Origin: Paraburkholderia sacchari
GTDB taxonomy: Bacteria; Pseudomonadota; Gammaproteobacteria; Burkholderiales; Burkholderiaceae
Length of the DNA stretch: 64,000 nucleotides
Direction: 5' to 3'
Assembly (NCBI RefSeq): GCF_000785435.2
Contig: NZ_JTDB02000006.1
Location: forward strand, 124,001 to 188,000
The notes beneath the pieces are model-generated. The model was not told the DNA's origin. It made no database searches and saw only the letters and a list, made by a program, of their open reading frames with translations. Below, in pieces: positions 45,884-54,889 of the stretch. How positions within the stretch are numbered: the stretch's first letter is position 1; each line of letters begins with the position of its first letter. The position numbers and the translations under genes are program-made.

Positions 45884-45899
45884 TGCAATTGCTTATGAC
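45884..45899 (-). promoter_or_regulatory. GTCATAAGCAATTGCA motif upstream of the SfnB-like operon
   Basis: On the - strand this 16-mer matches GTCATAAGCAATGCA upstream of the encapsulin shell gene except for one inserted T. Its recurrence before two sulfur-linked transcription units suggests a common regulator. It is an observation from two sites plus a weaker third (33652-33659). Confidence 0.45.
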
Positions 45900-45936
45900 A
45901 GGCGCCGATTTTCCCTGCCATCGGGCGCCCAGCAGT

Positions 45937-46010
45937 TCAGGAATAGAATGATGGCGTGGGCATTTCGTCGTTGACGGCCCATTCGCCGAGTTCCTGCAGC
46001 TTGTAATCGA
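45937..46010 (-). pseudogene. SfnB-type flavoprotein, C-terminal scrap
   Basis: On the - strand the sequence reads IDYKLQELGEWAVNDEMPTPSFYS and then TGA; compare the end of the intact protein at 20778 (YKLQELGDWAVNDEFPEPSFYS). Only about 25 residues remain. They abut an oppositely oriented ABC ATPase scrap, which marks a recombination junction near 46010. Confidence 0.72.
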
Positions 46011-46230
46011 TGCGCTGCTTGCGGAAGTCGGCTTGACGAATGTTCATGACGTGCTGCCAAAGCAGTTGTCAGGCGGCATGGCGCAACGTGTCTCACTGGC
46101 GCGCGGGCTGTTTGCGGAACCTGCTCTGCTGTTGCTCGACGAACCGTTCGGCGCCGTCGACGCCATTACCCGTTCCCGGCTTCAGCGCGTGTTGCTCGCG
46201 GCGCAATCTGATCTGCGCGCCCCCATTGCA
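46006..46230 (+). pseudogene. SsuB/TauB-type ABC ATPase, internal scrap
   Basis: The + strand reads ALLAEVGLTNVHDVLPKQLSG, GGMAQRVSLARGLFAEP and LLLLDEPFGAVDAITRSRLQ, that is the signature motif, Walker B and D-loop of a nitrate/sulfonate/taurine-type ATPase. Walker A and the N-terminal half are missing. The frame then runs on through the antisense of the MFS gene and means nothing there. Probably a remnant of an ssuB gene. Confidence 0.72.
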
Positions 46231-47736
46231 TCAGGTGCTCACGCGCGCCGCGACATTCGCGTCGTCACTCGCATCCCTGTAATCTTCTCCATCGATGTCA
46301 TAGCCCGACGGTTCCCAGCGGATCGCGAGCAACACCAGCAGCGACGTAAGCGGCGCAATCGCGATGACCCAGAACACTTTCGTGCCGAGCGCTGCCGCCA
46401 GTACCGGGAACAGAAACAGCGAGATCGTCGATGCGGTGCGCACGAGCGTCTGATTGAAACCCACGCCGATACCTCGCAGCGAGGTCGGATAACTGAGCGA
46501 CGCATAGGTCATCGAATGGGAGCCGGGACCGAAGCCTTGCCCGAACAGATAGCCGCCCAGCAGCAGAATCGCAACGACCACCAGCGCGCCGCCGCCCGGC
46601 TTGCCGATCAGCGCGAGTCCGATCAGCGACGCGAACTGGAGCGAATGCCCGAGCACCGTCATTTTCCACGCGCCAACCGTGGGTGCCGTGCGCACGCCGA
46701 TCAGTCCGCCGACAAACGCAAACAGCAGATTCAACGCCAGCGATGCAACGATCGTCGTCAGCGGCCCTTGCGCGAAGAAACTCGTGATAATGACGGGCAA
46801 ACCGAAGATGATCGCGTTGTAGCCGAACGACGATGCGCTGCCGATCACAGCGGCCAGTACCGTCCGCTTGCGATACGTGGCGTTGAACAGCACGCCGTAG
46901 TTGCGCCACGACGCGCGGCGCGGTTGCGCGACAGGCGTCGCGGTGCGCTCGACGACTGCATCGACACCATAGGTACGCTTCAGAATGCGCGCGGCGCCTT
47001 CCAGATCGCCCTGATTGGCCGCCCACACAGGCGATTCGCTGATATAGCGGCTGCGCACCAGGATGATGGCTATCGCGGGCACGGCGCCGAAGGCGAGCGT
47101 GAGGCGCCACAGCCAGCTCAGATGATGCTCGGGCAGGATCGCGTAAAGCCCCAGAATCAGCAGATAGCAGGTGCTGGTTGCCGCATACCACGCGGGGCAC
47201 CATGCAGCCACGCTCGCCGCCTTGTTGCCCTTGCCCGCCACGCGCGAAAACTCGGCGAGAAACGCCATCGCAACGGGCAAATCGAGCCCCACGCCAAAGC
47301 CCATCAGAAAACGCGCGCCGCCGAGCACCCACGCGTTGGGCGCGAGTCCTGCGGCAATCGCCGCAATCACGAAGAACAGCATGTCCGCCATGAAGACCCG
47401 ATAGCGGCCGATGCGATCGGTCAAATAGCCGCCGAACAATGCACCCAGAATCGCACCGAAGGTAATCGCCGACGACACGAAGCCGACCTGCACAGGCGTC
47501 AGCGCGAACTGCTTCGCGATGTCCTTGATGCCATAAGCGAGCGACGTCAGATCGTAGGCATCGAGGAACACACCGCCCAGCGCGATCGCAATCACAATGC
47601 GGGCATTGCTGCCCTTCGCGGCGCCCGCGTTGACGATACGCGATACGTCCTGCGCGGAACGAATCACGGCGTGGTGCGCAGACGGTGGATGTGCGGCGGC
47701 ACCGACGGAATCGGATGGAATAGCGACGGTAGACAT
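46231..47736 (-). CDS. MFS transporter
   Basis: A 501-aa, 12-helix major facilitator. FGGYLTDRIGRYRVF is the loop 2-3 motif, and GARFLMGFGVGLDLPVAMAF resembles the sugar/aromatic-acid porter group. The central loop carries PVWAANQGDLEGAARILKRT. Both termini are longer than average. It stands alone after the sulfur module; the substrate is unknown and could be an organic acid or a sulfonate. The ATG at 47736 is preferred to the in-frame TTG at 47745. Confidence 0.87.
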   Translation of the reverse strand: MSTVAIPSDSVGAAAHPPSAHHAVIRSAQDVSRIVNAGAAKGSNARIVIAIALGGVFLDAYDLTSLAYGIKDIAKQFALTPVQVGFVSSAITFGAILGALFGGYLTDRIGRYRVFMADMLFFVIAAIAAGLAPNAWVLGGARFLMGFGVGLDLPVAMAFLAEFSRVAGKGNKAASVAAWCPAWYAATSTCYLLILGLYAILPEHHLSWLWRLTLAFGAVPAIAIILVRSRYISESPVWAANQGDLEGAARILKRTYGVDAVVERTATPVAQPRRASWRNYGVLFNATYRKRTVLAAVIGSASSFGYNAIIFGLPVIITSFFAQGPLTTIVASLALNLLFAFVGGLIGVRTAPTVGAWKMTVLGHSLQFASLIGLALIGKPGGGALVVVAILLLGGYLFGQGFGPGSHSMTYASLSYPTSLRGIGVGFNQTLVRTASTISLFLFPVLAAALGTKVFWVIAIAPLTSLLVLLAIRWEPSGYDIDGEDYRDASDDANVAARVST

Positions 47737-47879
47737 GGCTGTCAAACATGAAAGTCAGAGGTTTTTGCATGCTAGCGCCGCTGTGCATCTATTCAAAACG
47801 ATGAATGCGTATATGTAAATCCAGCCAGAATCATGCGCGCCACAATTGGACGACGCGTTTTCGCGTGGCCGGCACTTCG

Positions 47880-48650
47880 TTGCGCCCCGCGATGCTGAGA
47901 TCCAGGAACGGCAAGCCGCGATTCACGTATTTCTTCGCAATTGCGATGACAAGACGAAGATTCGCTTCGATCATCTCCCGCCCGGCTTGCCGCATTCTCG
48001 ACTCCGCGACACCCATTGTGCGGTTGATCCCCTTGAGCTGCCGCAGCGGCAGCAAAACCCTCGCCTCAATGTTGGTGAGTTTCTGCTGCCCGGCCTGAAT
48101 GGCGGGCATATATCGCTCGAGCGCCGGGTCAAACTGGCAGGAATTAGCTGCCATGCGGCTCACCCAGCTAAGGTCGGTCTCGTGGCCCGAGAACGACTCG
48201 ACAAACAACTCGCGTGGCATGCCGCAACGAGTGACGACGATTTCCAAAAATGCTGCGCTCGATCGCGCGTACCTCCGCAACCTGCTCCTGCACGTTGGCG
48301 CACAGGCGATCAATGATTTTCGGCGTGAAACGGATCGACTTCGTCACCGTCCGGGTCTTCGCCGCAGACGGAAGGTTCCGCTTCATTTTCTTCGGAATCT
48401 TGCGTCATTGCGTTCCCGCTCACGTCGTCGCCGACACCAGCGACCAGTTCATCGATATGCAGTTCTCCGGCAATGACGCGGTCTACATCGGCAAGAATCG
48501 TGGCCACGACCATCGGACATGCAGCAATCGCCTGAATCATGTCCTGCTGGCCGGATTCGATGCGTTTTGCGATCTCGATTTCACCCGCTCGGGTCAGCAG
48601 TTCCCTGGCTCCCATCTCTCGCATATACATCCGCACCGGATCAGATATGC
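47880..48650 (-). pseudogene. RpoD-like sigma-70 factor, decayed fragment
   Basis: Reading the - strand, SDPVRMYMREMGARELLTRA and GEIEIAKRIESGQQDMIQAI match region 1.2 of RpoD. After a frame change near 48310, PRELFVESFSGHETDLSWV, LTNIEARVLLPLRQLKGINR and EMIEANLRLVIAIAKKYVNR continue into region 2.1. It breaks off after FLDL, before the -10 recognition part, and the regions 3-4 are missing. It is a non-functional extra copy, probably from a transferred primary-like sigma factor. Confidence 0.8.
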
Positions 48651-49186
48651 AATCCTTACTATTCCGGAACACGGTACAGCACAGGCTGGCGTTCATGTCG
48701 AATATCGAGCCCGGTATGCCGGCATCATCAAGTCGCGTCTGGCACGTCCTGACTGGCGAGGCGGCTTTTCCAGGCGCGGTTTCCTTGCTGTTCCTGCGCC
48801 AATGCACTGGAATCTGAACCGGGTACATCGCGTACCCGTTAGTATGTCTTCGTTCCTTGACCCGCCTGTATGGTGGATTTTATTAAGAGTCGGAACAAAT
48901 TTTTTGCGCGCTGAAAACACCGAGAGATCGGCGCAAGGCTGACGGGCGAGGACACAGGGGGACTGCCGCCCGGGCGCTGCGAACCGGGCTCCGTGCGCGA
49001 GAAACGGTAGCCCAACGGCACGCCGTCTCCCCGTGGTATGCCGTGCGCGATCGCCTCGGGTGGCCTTGATGGACGCTCGGCTGCAATCAACGACTCGATA
49101 CCGCAGGTTAGCGATACGACGCCCACCCCATAAAAGACGGCGCGCGGTACTATCTTCGTCGGCCCCGTCCCGTATACCCTTGTCCC
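48651..49186. other. intergenic, AT-richer scar upstream of the hmf cluster
   Basis: No gene recognised. The stretch 48870-48910 (TTATTAAGAGTCGG, AATTTTTTGCGC) is AT-rich. The last 150 nt before 49187 should hold the promoter of the LysR gene; I see no confident -35/-10 pair. Overall composition differs between the two halves, consistent with an old insertion boundary at the edge of the catabolic cluster. Confidence 0.35.
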
Positions 49187-50107
49187 ATGGAACTGAAGCA
49201 AATCCAGTACTTCATCGCGCTTTTCGAAGAAGGCACCGTCACGCGCGCTGCCAGGCGGCTCAACATCGCGCAACCGGCGCTCAGCATGCAGATCGCCAAG
49301 CTCGAAACGGAGATTCGGCAGAAGCTCTTCGAGCGTGGGCCGCACGGCATGGCGCCGACCGAAGCCGCACGGTTGATGTACCGCCTTTACACGCCGATCA
49401 TGCGCGACATCGATCACGCACGCGAGCACCTGAGTCGTCGCGATGTCATCGTGACCGGCCGCGTCTCGCTGGGGATGGTGTCGTCGGAGGCGCAGAGCGT
49501 ATTGCCCGAATCGCTCGCCCGATTCGATGCGCTTTTCCCGCAAGTCGAAGTCTCCGTCGCCGATGGCTTCAGCGCGCAACTGATCGACGCTGTCGAATCT
49601 GGCCGGCTCGATGCCGCCATCATCAACAAGCCGCGCGGACGGCTGACGCTCCACGTAGTGCCTTTGCTCGTCGAAGAAATGGTGCTGGCGACGAGCGTGG
49701 CGAATGGCCCACAGCTGCCCGACGAGATCGATCTCACGCAGCAGTCGGGCATCGAATTCGTGCTGCCCACGCGCCGCAACGGCCTGCGAGGCGCGCTCGA
49801 TGCCGCGCTGATGGCGGCTGACGTCGTCATCAAGCCGAAGTTCGAGATCGATCTGCTCAGCACCATCGTGCAGTTCGTTGAGCAGAGCAGTGTCGCGACA
49901 ATCCTGCCGCGCGTCGTCGTGCAGGCGAAAGTGGACGAAGGGCGCTTGCGCGCACGCACGATCGCGTCGCCGCCGATCGTGCGCCACATCATTCAGGTCA
50001 CGCATCCGAAGCGGCCGATCGGGCCGGCCGCCCAGGCGCTCATCACGATTATCACTGATGAGATAAAGCGCGTGACGACGGGTGTTTTGGGGAAACAAGC
50101 GCCTTAG
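49187..50107 (+). CDS. hmfR1: LysR-family regulator of the furan (hmf) cluster
   Basis: A 306-aa regulator. The N-terminal HTH (LKQIQYFIALFEEGTVTRAA, RRLNIAQPALSMQIAKLETE) is nearly identical to that of the LysR at 63234, so both probably bind similar sites. The effector domain includes LDAAIINKPRGRLTLHVVPL. Two LysR regulators bracket hmf clusters in Cupriavidus-like organisms. It ends 4 nt inside the convergent hydroxylase gene. The R1/R2 numbering is by analogy only. Confidence 0.82.
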   Translation: MELKQIQYFIALFEEGTVTRAARRLNIAQPALSMQIAKLETEIRQKLFERGPHGMAPTEAARLMYRLYTPIMRDIDHAREHLSRRDVIVTGRVSLGMVSSEAQSVLPESLARFDALFPQVEVSVADGFSAQLIDAVESGRLDAAIINKPRGRLTLHVVPLLVEEMVLATSVANGPQLPDEIDLTQQSGIEFVLPTRRNGLRGALDAALMAADVVIKPKFEIDLLSTIVQFVEQSSVATILPRVVVQAKVDEGRLRARTIASPPIVRHIIQVTHPKRPIGPAAQALITIITDEIKRVTTGVLGKQAP

Positions 50108-50805
50108 CGGCCGCGTTCCAACGGTTCGCGCGCACTACTCGGAACGTCGCTGCGCGTGCCGAACAGCGTGTCGCAGATCGGGAACGTGAGGTTGAAGTTC
50201 TGTGTCGCCATCACTTCGGGATCGTGGTGTGTGGCGTGCAGGCGCCGCACTGTGTTGACGAGCGGAAGGCGGTCGAGGAACGGGCTGTCGGTGACGTGTG
50301 AGAGCGTATGCAGGCCCTCGTACATGAGAAAGTACGCCGCCATAGTGAGCAGCGCGATGTAGCCTGCGTTGCGGGAGAATACGAACCCAATCACGAGCGC
50401 GAACGGCACGGCCGCCAGCACGAACGCAACCGGCGCAAAAGGCGGAAACAGCAGCGCGCGCCAGTGACGGTGGCCCTTGTATTCAAGCGTCACATGCGTG
50501 AAGAACCGGTGATGGACGGCGCAATGGCGCTTGTAGATCATGCTGAAATACTTCGTCGGACGATGCAGTACGTAGCGGTGCGCCGCCCATTCCGCCCAGT
50601 TGCCGAACAGAAAGAGCGGAATGACCGCCAGCCATTCGGCGAGCGTCGGTGCATGAAGCTGCATCAGGCAATACACGATCACGCCGCCGGTGAAGAGCAA
50701 TGTGAAGCCGAGGTGCATTTCGCCGCGATACCACCATGGTGTGGCATTGACATACTCGTCACGGAACTTGTAGGAACGCGCACGAACGTCTTCTTCGTAT
50801 TTCAT
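50104..50805 (-). CDS. membrane fatty acid hydroxylase / sterol desaturase family protein
   Basis: A 233-aa integral membrane di-iron oxygenase-like protein. The His clusters are in place: HRYVLHR, HCAVHHRFFTH, and LHATHHDPEVMATQNF. Four or so membrane helices surround them. Family members hydroxylate or desaturate lipids, sterols or carotenoids using O2. It is the last gene of the - strand furan operon, and I do not know a role for it in furan breakdown. I start at ATG 50805. Confidence 0.83.
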   Translation of the reverse strand: MKYEEDVRARSYKFRDEYVNATPWWYRGEMHLGFTLLFTGGVIVYCLMQLHAPTLAEWLAVIPLFLFGNWAEWAAHRYVLHRPTKYFSMIYKRHCAVHHRFFTHVTLEYKGHRHWRALLFPPFAPVAFVLAAVPFALVIGFVFSRNAGYIALLTMAAYFLMYEGLHTLSHVTDSPFLDRLPLVNTVRRLHATHHDPEVMATQNFNLTFPICDTLFGTRSDVPSSAREPLERGR

Positions 50806-50867
50806 CGATATCTCCGGCTGTTGTGAAAGGCGTGCGCCCATTGGCGTCCGCCGTTATGCCCAATGAC

Positions 50868-52244
50868 TCAGGAGGGACTGCGCGCCGAGCCGTTGTCGAG
50901 CTTGCCGAGCGTCTCCGGCACCACAAACGCGCCGACCAGAAAGATCACGCTGATCGCGCCGACGAAGATCGCGAGCGTCGACGGCAACTGGCCCGCATCC
51001 TTCGCGATCAGCGAGACGAACGTCGGCATCATTCCGCCGATCGCGAAGCCGATATTCCACGAAAGACCCGTGCCCGTCGCGCGGATCGCTGTCGGGAAGC
51101 GTTCGTTCAGGAAGATCAGCACGGGCGCATAACCGGCGCTGCCGAGCGCCGAAAGCAGCACCGCGTAGACGCCGACCATCGTGATGCTTTGCGCCGTCGG
51201 CAGCAGCAGGAACAGGCCGGGCAGCGCGACGAGCCGGATCACGCCGATCCAGATGAACGCGCCCTTGCGGCCGATGAACGTGCTGATGTGCCCCGCCGCG
51301 ACCGAAGCGACCACCACGGCGACGCTGCAGATCATCAGGATCGCGGCGGCGGCGCCGTTCGGCGCATGGCTCACGACCTTGAGGAACGTCGGCAGATAGC
51401 CCGATGTGAGGTAGTAGCCGCTGCCGCCGCCGATTGTCAGCAGCAGATTGACGAACAGCACGCTGCGATATTCACGCGAGAAAAGCGTGCGGATCGGCGA
51501 GCGCGCCACTTCGACGGTCGCGCTTTTCATCTGCGCGGCGGCCTTCGCGGCCTTGTCTGCGGCGAGCTTCTTCCAGAGCGGCGATTCTTCGAGACTGTTG
51601 AAGACGAAGAGGCCGAGCACCGAACTCAGGATGCCCGTGAAGAACATGCAGCGCCAGCCCCACACGTCGAACGCATCGCCTGGAAAGAGCGATGACATCG
51701 CCAGATAGGTGAGCGACGCGAGCAGCGCGCCGAGTCCCGCGCCACCGCCGCCGATCAGCCCCGACACCGCGCCGCGATACTTCGGCGCGACGGATTCGGT
51801 GCCAATGGTATGCGTGGATGCGACCACGCCGCCGACGAACACGCCCTGCACGAGACGCAGCAGCAAGAACAACACCGGCGCGACGATGCCCGCCTGGGCG
51901 ACCGTCGGCAGCACGCCGAAGGCCGCCGTCGACACGCCGACGCCGACGACCGCGACGATCATCGCGCCCTTGCGGCCGTGGCGGTCCGCGTAAGAGCCGA
52001 AGAGCGCGGAGCCGAGCGGCCGCATCAACAGCGTCACCGCAAACGACGCGTAGACCGCAGCGAGCGAAAGCATCGCGTGCTCGGACGGGAAGAACAGACG
52101 CCCGACGATCGGCGCGACGTACAACAATACGAACAGGTCGAACAGATCGAGCGCCCAGCCCATGCACGACGCCATCACCGCGCCCATGATCTGCCTCTGA
52201 TTAACCGGAAGCACGGTGGCCCCGTCTTGCGCTGCTATAGACAT
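50868..52244 (-). CDS. hmfT: MFS transporter, putative furan-compound permease
   Basis: A 458-aa, 12-helix MFS protein of the aromatic acid:H+ symporter type (MGWALDLFDLFVLLYVAPIV, GSYADRHGRKGAMIVAVVGV, RLVQGVFVGGVVASTHTI, NERFPTAIRATGTGLSWNI). Within a hmf cluster it is expected to import furoate, FDCA or a related acid. The ATG at 52244 has AAGGAG 6 nt upstream; the ATG at 52250 lies too close to it. Confidence 0.83.
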   Translation of the reverse strand: MSIAAQDGATVLPVNQRQIMGAVMASCMGWALDLFDLFVLLYVAPIVGRLFFPSEHAMLSLAAVYASFAVTLLMRPLGSALFGSYADRHGRKGAMIVAVVGVGVSTAAFGVLPTVAQAGIVAPVLFLLLRLVQGVFVGGVVASTHTIGTESVAPKYRGAVSGLIGGGGAGLGALLASLTYLAMSSLFPGDAFDVWGWRCMFFTGILSSVLGLFVFNSLEESPLWKKLAADKAAKAAAQMKSATVEVARSPIRTLFSREYRSVLFVNLLLTIGGGSGYYLTSGYLPTFLKVVSHAPNGAAAAILMICSVAVVVASVAAGHISTFIGRKGAFIWIGVIRLVALPGLFLLLPTAQSITMVGVYAVLLSALGSAGYAPVLIFLNERFPTAIRATGTGLSWNIGFAIGGMMPTFVSLIAKDAGQLPSTLAIFVGAISVIFLVGAFVVPETLGKLDNGSARSPS

Positions 52245-52311
52245 TTGCATCTCCTTGTGTGTCACAGGCACGCTTTGTTGGATGCGCGCTCTTGTCGAGG
52301 TTGAAAAATCG

Positions 52312-54033
52312 TCAGTGGGCGGCGGCGTGCGGCGATGCCACGCTCGCCCGTTGCTGGGCAACCATCGCATCGGCGATCTTCTCGGCGATCATGATGGTCG
52401 GTATGTTCGTATTCGCCGATGGCAGTCGCGGCATCAGCGATGCATCCACAACGCGCAGCCCTCGTGTGCCTCGCACGCGGCCTTCCGTGTCGGTGACGGC
52501 GTCGCAGTCCTGCGCGCCACCCATGCGGCAGGTGCCGCTCGCATGCCACACGCCGAACACGTTCGCGCGGATGAAATCGGCGAGAGCGCGGTCGTCGTGG
52601 ATCAGCGAAGTCATCTTCAGGCCGCGCGTGAAGAAGCGTTCGATCAGCAGACGCCGCAGCGGCGCCGGTGTGTCGAGCAGCGCTCCGAGGATCGAAGTCA
52701 GAAGCGCATTGCCTTCGCCGACATTGCTCAGCGCCTTCACACGCGGCGAGAATGCGGCCGGGAAAAAGTCACGTGAATCGCGGCCAAGACCGGATGCATC
52801 GACAATGCGCGCCAGCATCCGCACGCCAGCGGCGAGCCGTTGCAAATCGCGTTCGTCGTCGAGCAGATTCAGATCGACGCGGGGCGCTACGGCCGCATCG
52901 GGCGACGCCAGTTGCACGCAGCCACGCGAATACGGCCGGTTGCACCACAGGAAAAAGAGGCCCAGCCGGTTGCCGAGCGCATGCCACGCTGCGCGCGTCG
53001 CGCTCGACAGATACAGATCCGACTCGTCGCAGCCCGCGACGCCCGAACTCATGCGCGCGGCCATCATGCTCGCGCGGCGTCGCGCGAGCGGCATCCGAAA
53101 GCGCGGCTCGAGAAAATGACAGAACGTGAGCGACGGATGATCCTGCAGATTGCGTCCGACGCCCGGCAAATCGACCGTACACGGGATACCCATCGCCACG
53201 AGTTGGTGCGCGTCGCCGATACCGGCGCGCATCAGCATCGCGGGCGACTGCAACGCGCCCGCGCTCAGCACCACTTCGCCCGCATCGAAACGCACGCGCT
53301 CGCCGTTCGCCGCAATCGCGACGACACCGCGCGCCGTCGCACCTTCCATCACGATGCGTTCGACGCGCAGATTCGAATAGATGCTGAGATTCGGGCGCTT
53401 GCGCGTGGCTTCGTCGAGATAGGCGATGGCCGTCGACACGCGCTTGTCGTCGATGTTCGAGAACGCGCCCGGAAAGAAGCCGTCGCCGAATTCGCCGTTC
53501 TGGTCCTGAAGTTCCGCGAAGCCGTTCGCGCGCAAACCCTTCGCGAATGCACGACAGAACGCTGGCCAGTCGTTCGGCATGATGCGGCGGATCGGCACGG
53601 GACCGTCGCTGCCGTGCAATTCGCCGCCGGGAAAGTTCACGTCGCGTTCGAGCTTGCGAAAGTACGGCAGCACCTCGCGCCACGACCAGCCTTCGGCGCC
53701 GTTCGCGGCCCATTCGTCGTAGTCGCGCGGCAGGCCGCGATTGGCCGACTGCACGTTGATGCTCGACCCGCCGCCCATCACGCGGCCCTGCTCGTAGACG
53801 CGCGGCGCGGCGTGCTGCGTGGCTTTCGCTTTCAGATCGGGCCAGATGTACGTGTCGCCGCAGAAGACGGGCATCGGATAGCTGTCGAGAATCGCCGCGG
53901 GCACCGCGCCCGGCGGCGTGTCGGCGCCCGCCTCGATCAGCGCGACGCGCACCGACGGCTCCGCCGACAGTCGATGCGCAAGCACGCATCCCGCCGAGCC
54001 GCCGCCTACGATCACGTAGTCGAAGCGATCCAT
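52312..54033 (-). CDS. hmfH: GMC-family FAD oxidoreductase, putative furfural/HMF oxidase
   Basis: A 573-aa flavoenzyme: FAD-binding GGGSAG near residue 10, GMC signatures GRVMGGGSSINVQ and SAGALQSPAMLMRAGIGDAH, and active-site FGVWHASGTCRMGG near the C-terminus with NTNIPTIMIAEKIAD. Choline dehydrogenase-like enzymes share this fold. In hmf clusters the GMC enzyme oxidises HMF and furfural stepwise to FDCA and furoate. Its position between the transporter and the acyl-CoA genes supports that assignment, though substrate cannot be read directly. Confidence 0.84.
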   Translation of the reverse strand: MDRFDYVIVGGGSAGCVLAHRLSAEPSVRVALIEAGADTPPGAVPAAILDSYPMPVFCGDTYIWPDLKAKATQHAAPRVYEQGRVMGGGSSINVQSANRGLPRDYDEWAANGAEGWSWREVLPYFRKLERDVNFPGGELHGSDGPVPIRRIMPNDWPAFCRAFAKGLRANGFAELQDQNGEFGDGFFPGAFSNIDDKRVSTAIAYLDEATRKRPNLSIYSNLRVERIVMEGATARGVVAIAANGERVRFDAGEVVLSAGALQSPAMLMRAGIGDAHQLVAMGIPCTVDLPGVGRNLQDHPSLTFCHFLEPRFRMPLARRRASMMAARMSSGVAGCDESDLYLSSATRAAWHALGNRLGLFFLWCNRPYSRGCVQLASPDAAVAPRVDLNLLDDERDLQRLAAGVRMLARIVDASGLGRDSRDFFPAAFSPRVKALSNVGEGNALLTSILGALLDTPAPLRRLLIERFFTRGLKMTSLIHDDRALADFIRANVFGVWHASGTCRMGGAQDCDAVTDTEGRVRGTRGLRVVDASLMPRLPSANTNIPTIMIAEKIADAMVAQQRASVASPHAAAH

Positions 54034-54078
54034 CGCATTGTCTCCTCTTGTCTCGTCCGCCGCGCGGCGTGTCAGGTG

Positions 54079-54885
54079 TCAGCTGCCGCGAAACACCGGC
54101 TTGCGCTTGCCATGAAAAGCTTCGACGCCTTCGCGGAAATCGTCCGACGCGCGCAGACGGCTATAGCAATGCCCTTCAAGTTCGATCGCGATCGACAACG
54201 GTGCGTCTTCCGAATCGTTCAAGAGCTTCTTCGCGGTGCGCTGCGCGAGCGGCGAGAACGCGCGCAGTTCGTCGACGAGCGCGTCCGTCGCCGATTCGAG
54301 TTCGGCGTCCGCGACGCATTCGACGGCGATGCCCCACTCGTACGCCTGCTTGCCCGGAATGCGGCGCGAGCGCATCACGATGTCCTTCGTGCGGCCGATG
54401 CCGACCATCGACTGCAAACGCGCCGAGCCGCCCGAGCCGGGAATCTGCCCGAGCTTCTGCTCCGGCAGGGCATAGAAGGTCGTATCGGTGACGATGCGGA
54501 AATCGCACGCCAGCGACAACTCGAAGCCCACGCCGAAGCAGAAGCCGCGATTGGCCGCGATCACCGGCTTGGAGCATCGCGCGGGCGCCGCGATGTTCCA
54601 GGCGAGCTTCGATACGTGCTCCGGCGAGGCTTCCAGAAAGCCTTTGATGTCACCGCCGCTCGAAAAGTGCTCGCCTTTGGCGCGCACGACGATCACGCGC
54701 ACGCGGTCGTCGTCGTCGAGGGCTTCGAACACGGCGCGCAACTGCTCGCGTGCGTGCATCGAAATGACGTTGAACGGCGGCCGATGCAGGATGATGTCCG
54801 CGCGCTCGCGCTGCGCGTCGATTTCGACCGAGAAGCCGTCGAGGTCTTGCAGCAGGGTCTGGCCGCGATGGTTGAGATCACTCAT
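54079..54885 (-). CDS. hmfE: crotonase-family hydrolase (2-oxoglutaroyl-CoA hydrolase type)
   Basis: A 268-aa enoyl-CoA hydratase/isomerase-like protein: ADIILHRPPFNVISMHAREQ, then the oxyanion-hole GEHFSSGGDIKGFL, then GFCFGVGFELSLACDFRIVT and GQIPGSGGSARLQ. In furoate degradation HmfE is proposed to act on the ring-opened 2-oxoglutaroyl-CoA. The start at 54885 lies 4 nt after the ligase stop. The long upstream extension of the frame overlaps the ligase gene and is not real. Confidence 0.84.
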   Translation of the reverse strand: MSDLNHRGQTLLQDLDGFSVEIDAQRERADIILHRPPFNVISMHAREQLRAVFEALDDDDRVRVIVVRAKGEHFSSGGDIKGFLEASPEHVSKLAWNIAAPARCSKPVIAANRGFCFGVGFELSLACDFRIVTDTTFYALPEQKLGQIPGSGGSARLQSMVGIGRTKDIVMRSRRIPGKQAYEWGIAVECVADAELESATDALVDELRAFSPLAQRTAKKLLNDSEDAPLSIAIELEGHCYSRLRASDDFREGVEAFHGKRKPVFRGS

Positions 54886-54889
54886 TGTG

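Noticed and set aside
45901..45925. TGGCAGGGAAAATCGGCGCC on the - strand as a sigma-54 promoter for the SfnB-like operon
   Set aside because: The TGGCA start is good, but no GC falls at the required 10-nt spacing.
46033..47751. A 572-codon open frame on the + strand that starts with real ABC ATPase sequence
   Set aside because: Only the first 65 or so codons match an ATPase. The rest is antisense to the intact MFS gene, with an Arg/His-rich composition typical of shadow frames.
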